Assembly (NCBI GenBank): GCA_027186245.1
Contig: CP114497.1
Location: 4,719,501-4,783,500 of the forward strand
Length of the DNA: 64,000 bases
From: Coriaria nepalensis
Lineage: Eukaryota > Streptophyta > Magnoliopsida > Cucurbitales > Coriariaceae
Direction of reading: 5' to 3'
Of this stretch, positions 58,550 to 64,000 are shown piece after piece. The notes below the pieces were generated by a model, which had not been told where the DNA came from, searched no databases, and worked only from the letters and a program-made list of their open reading frames with translations. The position numbers were made by a program, and so were the translations under genes. Positions within the stretch are counted from its first letter, which is position 1. Every line of letters starts with the position of its first letter.

Positions 58550-58981
58550 CTAAGATGACAAATCATCTTCCACTAAAAAGGCTTTTAAAACAAGTAAATC
58601 AAATTTACATTTCTTTTTCTCCTTCATCTCGAAGAGATGCTTATTACAAGTTTCTCTTCTAGTGGCCATTAACTCCGCAATGGAAACACTTTCCCTTGGA
58701 TTCCTTTTTCTTGGAGATTCCTTCCTATACAAGAGAGCTTGAAATGCTTTCTATTAATTACTGATTGCCATCATCGACTATTGCAGGTTGTCGTTCTTCT
58801 TGTTCTCCTTGCCTTTAAGTGAGCTCTTGGCTTTCTTTCCCTTCTTGTCTTTACCATTGGTAATCTTCCTCTTATTGTTCTTAGCATAAAAGGAAAACGG
58901 CTTTTGTTTAGCAACATTTACTTCACCCTTTTTGGACCTGACCTTATTAAGAGTCCCAAAAGTTTGCAATTCATTCAACAA
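58550..58981 (-). pseudogene. Copia relic gag C-terminus
   Basis: A lysine-rich RNA-binding stretch (KDKKGKKAKSSLKGKENKKN) lies at 58981-58778. The zinc knuckle is readable only across two frames (ETCNKHLFEMKEKKK; the first cysteines lie in the neighbouring frame). A stop separates them. Confidence 0.75.
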
Positions 58982-59273
58982 CTAAGTCATGTTGTACTAC
59001 AGCTTGTTCATAACATAGTTGTTGCATAATTTTACAACAAAAAAATTGTGTAAAAAAAACATATGCCCCATAATGGCTTACACAAAATCTAGAGAAAGAA
59101 AGTTAAAGAAAAACCTAACACAAAATTACCATATAATTAATGATCCATTATATCAACCATACATTCAAAAAACATAATCATCCATACAACATATATATTT
59201 CATATATATGAAAATGCGAAAATCTCACACAGCGATTAATTTATATATATATAAAGACTTCTCTGATACCAAT

Positions 59274-60950
59274 TATTGGAAATAGAGTTTAAAAAATCGT
59301 AGCGGAAGCAATTATTCATCCCATTATATAACAAAAATTTCTTAAAAACGTTTAGCAATACTTTATATATATATATATATATTAATCTTAAATACTAGAT
59401 GGATGAATCATACCTTTGTCCACATAAATCAACCGTTAAGACTCATACTATGATCTTCCAAGTCGATTCTCAACACACTAGGACGTGTGTGGGTATATAG
59501 CAATAACAATATTTTCTTTTTGGTGATCTCTACTCATCATCTCTGAAATAATTAGAATATAATGTATTTATAGAATTCTATTAGGGTATCTCTTTAATAT
59601 TATTTTTAATTTAAATATTTAAATTAATTTGAATTAATAATTACAACTCAATATTAAATAATAACAAAATAAAAAGCTATCTTTTAGGAATCTCTTTTAT
59701 TCAGTCAAATCTTTTTAAATCTAATTTAAAATAGAATCTTATCTACTTTAAACCAAATCATGTTTTATTTAATTATTACATTTCTCAAATCAATTTAAAT
59801 TTGACTTTTCTAATCTTAATATTAAATTAATATCTCATAACAATTTAACATTATACAACATATTTAATTCAAAATGAAATATAATATTATTTTATATATA
59901 GTGTATTTCGAAATTTACTATATTAGAATAATATTTAAATACATCTTTTAATTAGTTAATTTTCTAATTAATTAATTAATACAAATTATCTTATAATTAT
60001 ATATTTGCCTGAGAAAACTATTTTTTTTGCAAATAAACTCTTGCTCTACGTTTTTGTCTCTCTTATCCTATACAACATTTTATAGAGGCGACCTAGAGAC
60101 CATGGACTTATAATTCCAAGCTCCAATAAATTAGATTAGTAATTAAAATTCTTTAATCTAATAAATTTTATTTATTAATTCCAATATTATTCAACTAAAA
60201 ATATGAGATTGCACTCTTACAATTATAAAATAAATTACTGAGCAATCTCTAGTAGTCTATTGATATTATAATTACATGAAATTTAATTCTCCAATAATTG
60301 ATTCAAAATTAGAGCTGGTCAAAATTACAATTTTACCCCTCTAAGTATCTTTTTATCCTTAAGTACCATTAATCCACTAATAAACAATCAATTTATAATT
60401 TCATTATAAATTTGAGCTCAAAACCATTCAGTTTCATAATTAACTCTTAAGGGAACCAATATACAATCTTCTATAAAGAAGGTTTGGAATTCATATATGT
60501 AAATCATATTCCTTATGAATCTCCAAAACACAAGTCTTTAGCCTGTTTTACAAACAAACTGTGACGAATGAATCAAAAGATTCAGTTGGCATAAACAGGA
60601 ATTCATGACTACTCATGATTCAGATTGATCTGCATATGATCATCTATTGTTATGAATAAAATTCTTTATGACAAATGGTATGTTGATTAAAAATAAGTTC
60701 ATATCGGGTCTTATCATATATATAATCTAATTAAATAAAGTACTTCCAGTAACATGTCTATCCACATTAGTGATCCGGATCTAGATCACTTGCATTCATA
60801 ATGTTAGTGGATCATACTTAACAACTATTAATTAAAGATTACATATTTTAATATATTACAGATAATTTAATCTATCATCAATAATCTTAATCTTATAATA
60901 CTAATATAAGATCATAATTACATAAATAAATTTAAATTTTTTTAATATTT
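59274..60950 (-). repeat. Copia relic 5' LTR, long
   Basis: It starts next to the primer site at 59261-59271 with TATTGGAAATAG, against TGTTGGAAAAC in the copy at 25882. It contains CGTAGCGGAAGC, a TA microsatellite (about 59363-59382) and CAACACACTAGGACG. The right end is not certain; the AT-rich DNA continues to about 61.06 kb. Confidence 0.7.
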
Positions 60951-61257
60951 ATATTAACATATTTAAATAATTATATAAAAATATATTACTTTTATTAATT
61001 TCATAAAATTATATTTATTACATATTTTTATACTGCCGTTAATAAGATCACGCCAGTACTTAAAATATTAAAGATTCTTATACTTTAAGCAATTCATAAG
61101 CTGCACTAATCATGACTACCACCTTGCCCAACAGCATAATACAATTAAAATAAAAACACCCATAAACCCGCAGAAAGCATCAGGCATTAAAAATAATGAT
61201 TGCCTCAATTGCGGCCATCATTACAATAAATATATTAATATCAGGATCCATCTATGT

Positions 61258-61275
61258 ACATCCTATAAATATATT
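61258..61275 (+). promoter_or_regulatory. TATA box before the small basic ORF
   Basis: CCTATAAATATATT at about 61262-61275 is a near-ideal plant TATA box. The ATG of the 101-codon ORF follows about 60 bp later, which leaves room for a leader of about 30 bases. Confidence 0.5.
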
Positions 61276-61328
61276 AACTCCGGATGTAGAACACTTGGAA
61301 ATAAGTTCAGTACACTAGCTGGTTAGCA

Positions 61329-61634
61329 ATGCTAAGGAGAGGGGCAATAGCCAAATCCATGCAGTGCTCAAACCCTACAACATTTATTCTGTCTTATCGT
61401 CGGAATCGGCGATTGCGGCATGTCGGCCGTCTGTCTAGTACCATACGGCTGGGAAATAAGCGTCGAAGGTTCTGTCTTGGGTTGCGACCATTGGTACAAT
61501 GGAGGGTTATGCTGGGTCGATCATTTCTAATGCTGAAGAAAATTATGGTGAAGCTTGCAGCGAACGGATTGTTTGTGGAGCCATATTGCTCATCTATACC
61601 TTTCTTACGTCCCAATATATTCCCTTTGTGTTAA
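61329..61634 (+). CDS. small basic protein, unrecognised
   Basis: The ORF has 101 codons and is intact, from ATG 61329 to the stop at 61632-61634. The protein is very basic in its first two thirds (RRNRRLRHVGRLSSTIRLG, then NKRRRFCLGLRPLVQWRVM) and ends with a hydrophobic part, IPFLRPNIFPLC. There is no signal peptide and no domain I can name. It sits in a region poor in repeats, behind a TATA box. The composition (clustered R, W, P and C, no low complexity) looks like a real protein more than most short ORFs here. It could be a small plant-specific nuclear or mitochondrial protein, or chance. The ORFs at 61394 (minus) and 61499 are shadows. Confidence 0.5.
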   Translation: MLRRGAIAKSMQCSNPTTFILSYRRNRRLRHVGRLSSTIRLGNKRRRFCLGLRPLVQWRVMLGRSFLMLKKIMVKLAANGLFVEPYCSSIPFLRPNIFPLC

Positions 61635-61639
61635 TGCTA

Positions 61640-62120
61640 ATTGTTGCTCAAACAAGAAATTTATTTGTGTTTTTTTGTGTCTATAGACCTTTTTACTCTC
61701 ATAAACGCAACAAGGATGTAAGAACTTCCTTAATCTTTACAAGGATTTTTCATAAATAAAAGCAGAAAAGGCTAAAGGGATTTAATAGTGTATAAATTAG
61801 CCGAATGGTTTCTACGTATGTGTGTTTGAGCGCGTGTATATACCAATTATGTTTCAGAAAAGGCCAACTTTAGTTGAAACTTCCATGCATACTTTCGTGT
61901 GTAAGAATAGCATAATGAAGAGATGTGAGAAACGTATTAGCGTTACAACCACAGTAAATAAGCAGTCTTAAAACTAACATAGGGATTTGATTAGCTTCAT
62001 GCAACAGGAAGTCAGGAACATTCAGAAACAATCACACAAGTCACCAATCAGCACAGTAGTGTTGATTATAACGGGCTATATACAAAACCAGCACATGCAC
62101 AACGTATATATATACATATA
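61640..62120. other. flank between the small ORF and the SRAP gene
   Basis: No gene seen. The part next to 62120 is probably 3' UTR of the minus-strand SRAP gene. A short TATATA run lies at 62106-62122. Confidence 0.45.
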
Positions 62121-62133
62121 TAGGTGAAAACGA

Positions 62134-63117
62134 CTAGCTCTTTCCAAAGTAAGAAAAAAGTGTAGATTGTTTGTCAGCAACATTTTTCACGTTTCTCTTC
62201 TTTGTCGCTGGACTGGGAGATGTCTTACCAATGTCAGGCTTCAGATCAGATGACAACTCCTCATAGTCCTGCTTTGTCTGGAACTTGGTTGAATCCTCCT
62301 TAACGCTTTTCTTCTTCAGAGCAGAATTCAAGTCCACGATTACTTTGTGTTTCGGTTTTTTCTTTCAAGCAGCTTTGTTGTATTTGGTCAGGCCTGACAT
62401 CTGGTTCTACTACTTGTTCTTTTTTTGTTCCTTTGGCAGACAAAAATGTTGAGATGAGATTTCTCGCTTCCGTCTTCAATGGTATCTGAGGAAGTTGACA
62501 AAACAATCAACAGATAACAAAACACAACAGCAGAGAAAAAGACAAATCTGTCTCTTTTTCTCACCCTATTTCCCCACGTATGACTCAAATCCAAGAGTGC
62601 TACCACTAAGTTACCATCTCATTATCTCAACAAGCTAAAGAATAGGAGAAAACATTTTCATTTTCTTGTTTCAAGCATAAACCTTATCTCCATATACCTT
62701 CCAAATAGTATGCCAAGATAACAATTTTGCAATAAGCTAAAAATGTGCATCTGATTGACTCAAGTAGAGGGTATACTTACTTGAAAGACAAGCACTTTTT
62801 CACTTTGTTAATGGCATCAGATGTTGAGACAAGTCTATGTACCTCCTTGATGCACTCTGGTCCATCAAATGATGACTTCCCCATGGCAGGAGTACTGGGT
62901 ACCGGACCTATGGGTATACATTTTGAAACTTAGGGAGAATAGCAGTTTAAACTGATATTATTTTATACAAAATTTTAACCCTATTTCTTATGTTCAAAGA
63001 GTTCTTACCAAATCTGGGTCCTGATTTGGTTTTAGCAGCGAATCAATTTGGAAGATGCAGAATCATTCAGCCACATATCAGTAGATACCTTGTTACTCAA
63101 AATAACAGGCATCCTGT
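62134..63117 (-). pseudogene. HMCES: HMCES/SRAP-domain abasic-site-processing protein, 3' part, frameshifted
   Basis: SRAP proteins form a covalent link with abasic sites in single-stranded DNA at replication forks. Three exon-like pieces on the minus strand: 63117-63009 (RMPVILSNKVSTDMWLN, the conserved RMPVIL strand of the SRAP fold), 62907-62843 (AMGKSSFDGPECIKE) and 62485-62134 (IPLKTEARNLISTFLS, then lysine-rich tail ending at a TAG). Donors GTAAGA and GTACAT and acceptors TTTAG, CATAG and CTCAG are in place. The last 11 residues are QSTLFSYFGKS: QxxLxxYF is a canonical PCNA-binding PIP box. Three single-base shifts break the frame: near 63045 (one base short), near 62893 (one base short) and in the T6 run at 62356-62361 (one base over). 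Tryptophan in the usual LVWYPV segment has become arginine. The N-terminal half with the catalytic Cys2 was not found up to the window end. Either a pseudogene, or a real gene with assembly errors and a long upstream intron. Confidence 0.8.
62143..62166 (-). other. PIP box (PCNA-interacting motif) at SRAP C-terminus
   Basis: The codons for QSTLFSYF lie nine codons before the stop in the 62337-62134 frame. The residues match QxxLxx(F/Y)F exactly, preceded by a basic stretch (KKRNVKN), as is usual for PIP boxes. Human HMCES also has a C-terminal PIP box, so the position is as expected. Confidence 0.75.
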
Positions 63118-63129
63118 CTAAAAAGAAAG

Positions 63130-64000
63130 ATCAATTCTCACATTAGTATATAGGGAAACAAAAAAATTGGTACTCATATACAGATTAGTCACTGCCTACA
63201 GAAGTTTTGGAACTCTTGTAACCAACTTTGGAATCCTATGAATGTAGATGCAAGAAAATTAACTTACGAGTGAAACCTTGGGATATAAAAGTGGCATGAC
63301 ACTTTTCTTTCCTAAGGAATCCACGATGAAGAAAAATAGTCAGAGTTGGAGCCATCATGCACAATTCCAATGTTTTAGCACGTCCGATATATATTTTATA
63401 GTTCTATGACTGTTGGAACATGAATAACACAGGACAAATGCAATAAAAGAACCAGATACCAGCATAATGATTGATAGCTCTATGCTATTACAGAAGATTG
63501 TTCATCTACAATGTGCAGATAACAAGGATTTCAGAAACAGTACACATCAAACTATTTTAGTAGCAGCCTTGACAACCTAAAAGTAGAAAGTCAGACTGGT
63601 CCCAAGCCAGCCATTTGTGATCTTCAGAAATTTGTAGGAGCCCTCCATATTCATGAATTGTTAGGGAAACAGAAATGATGAGTTAGGCTTCAATTATAGA
63701 GTTGAGTTGACAAGGAGGCTTGGAGTATAAAGAAAATTACGGAGAGCGCAAGAAAAGAAGGCAGCGGTAGAAGAGAAGGTAGAAGAAGAGGAACTGGGTT
63801 CTATATAACTTTTCTTTTCTGTCATTTATTTTTCCTAATGAATTCAATATTTCATATGTTATTTACCATGAACAGATTTTTTTCTTTTTTTTTTTTTGTT
63901 TTGGGTGATTTCAAAATATTTTTAGTTAATCAATTTATAATTTTCTTCTTTCTTTTGAATTTATTATATCCAACTTATTATAACGATTCAGAATTGTTAT
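63130..64000. other. right end of the window, no exon confirmed
   Basis: I searched the minus strand for the upstream SRAP exons (the MCGR start, the EGFYEW motif and the LQWLHD end) and did not find them. A TATA-like run (RC of TATATATTTTATAG near 63390) and a CT-rich leader-like stretch (63720-63800, minus) are present but have no coding partner. Confidence 0.45.

Larger units (their letters stand above)
56580..60950 (-). mobile_element. Ty1/copia relic, 3'-truncated, with long 5' LTR
   Basis: On the minus strand: 5' LTR (59274 to about 60.95 kb), primer site TGGTATCAGAG at 59271-59261, gag, protease, integrase and the first half of RT, then an abrupt end at about 56.58 kb inside RT (after LEGFVEKGQEQK). 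RNase H and the 3' LTR are missing. Many stops. The 5' LTR is very long (about 1.6 kb, right end uncertain) and its first 750 bp match 25882-26640. The integrase and gag resemble the 39.3-41.7 kb relic. Confidence 0.85.

Noticed and set aside
63236..63355. Minus-strand 39-codon ORF starting MAPTLTIFLHRG as the first SRAP exon
   Set aside because: It shows none of the conserved SRAP N-terminal residues (Cys2, EGFYEW) and does not lead in frame into the RMPVIL exon.
1..64000. CRISPR array, operon, riboswitch or bacterial origin
   Set aside because: The DNA is a plant nuclear region; repeats seen are tandem duplications or LTRs, with no spaced short repeats.

Overview
The window is nuclear DNA of a flowering plant, most likely a eudicot. 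It is AT-rich, its genes carry many GT-AG introns, and it is crowded with Ty1/copia, Ty3/gypsy and LINE debris. The two confident host genes are plant-specific: a MyTH4-FERM kinesin (KCBP/ZWICHEL type) and a two-KH-domain RNA-binding protein like Arabidopsis At4g10070. I cannot name the species.

Layout. 1-2790: AT-rich intergenic DNA with an LTR-like promoter patch near 270. 2790-20.5 kb, + strand: the KCBP gene, 23 coding exons that join without a single frame break into about 1265 residues. Its 7.6-kb intron 12 holds an antisense Copia element (11220-16736, 5-bp target duplication TAATT) and a 748-bp tandem duplication whose units already contain the first bases of that element's LTR. 20.5-43.7 kb: a gene-free graveyard of nested elements. 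It has a LINE 3' end (24.6-25.9 kb, minus), diverged LTR-like direct repeats (22.9-24.7 and 31.9-33.4 kb), a Tat-like gypsy RNase H/integrase relic (29.1-30.7 kb), a chromovirus-like gypsy element (33.5-39.3 kb) and a Copia relic (39.3-41.7 kb, minus). 43.7-56.2 kb, + strand: the KH gene, 7 coding exons, about 737 residues. Its 6.9-kb intron 2 holds a 5'-truncated LINE with a 13-bp target duplication, short tandem repeats and a second antisense Copia (46242-51237, target duplication AACAT, perfect initiator-Met primer site). 56.6-60.9 kb: a third recognisable Copia, minus, 3'-truncated, with a long 5' LTR. 61.3-61.6 kb: a small basic ORF of unknown function behind a good TATA box. 62.1-63.1 kb, minus: the 3' part of an HMCES/SRAP abasic-site-processing gene with a C-terminal PCNA-binding (PIP) motif and three single-base frameshifts.

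How the parts relate. The two intact genes are unrelated in function (microtubule motor; RNA binding) and share no operon-like logic. What they share is that each tolerates a whole antisense Copia in one long intron, with its coding exons intact. I saw no tRNA, rRNA, CRISPR or bacterial feature, and no clear novel system. The most informative signals are the order of events recorded in intron 12 of KCBP, the GC-AG intron in the kinesin motor, and the SRAP/PIP-box gene remnant.
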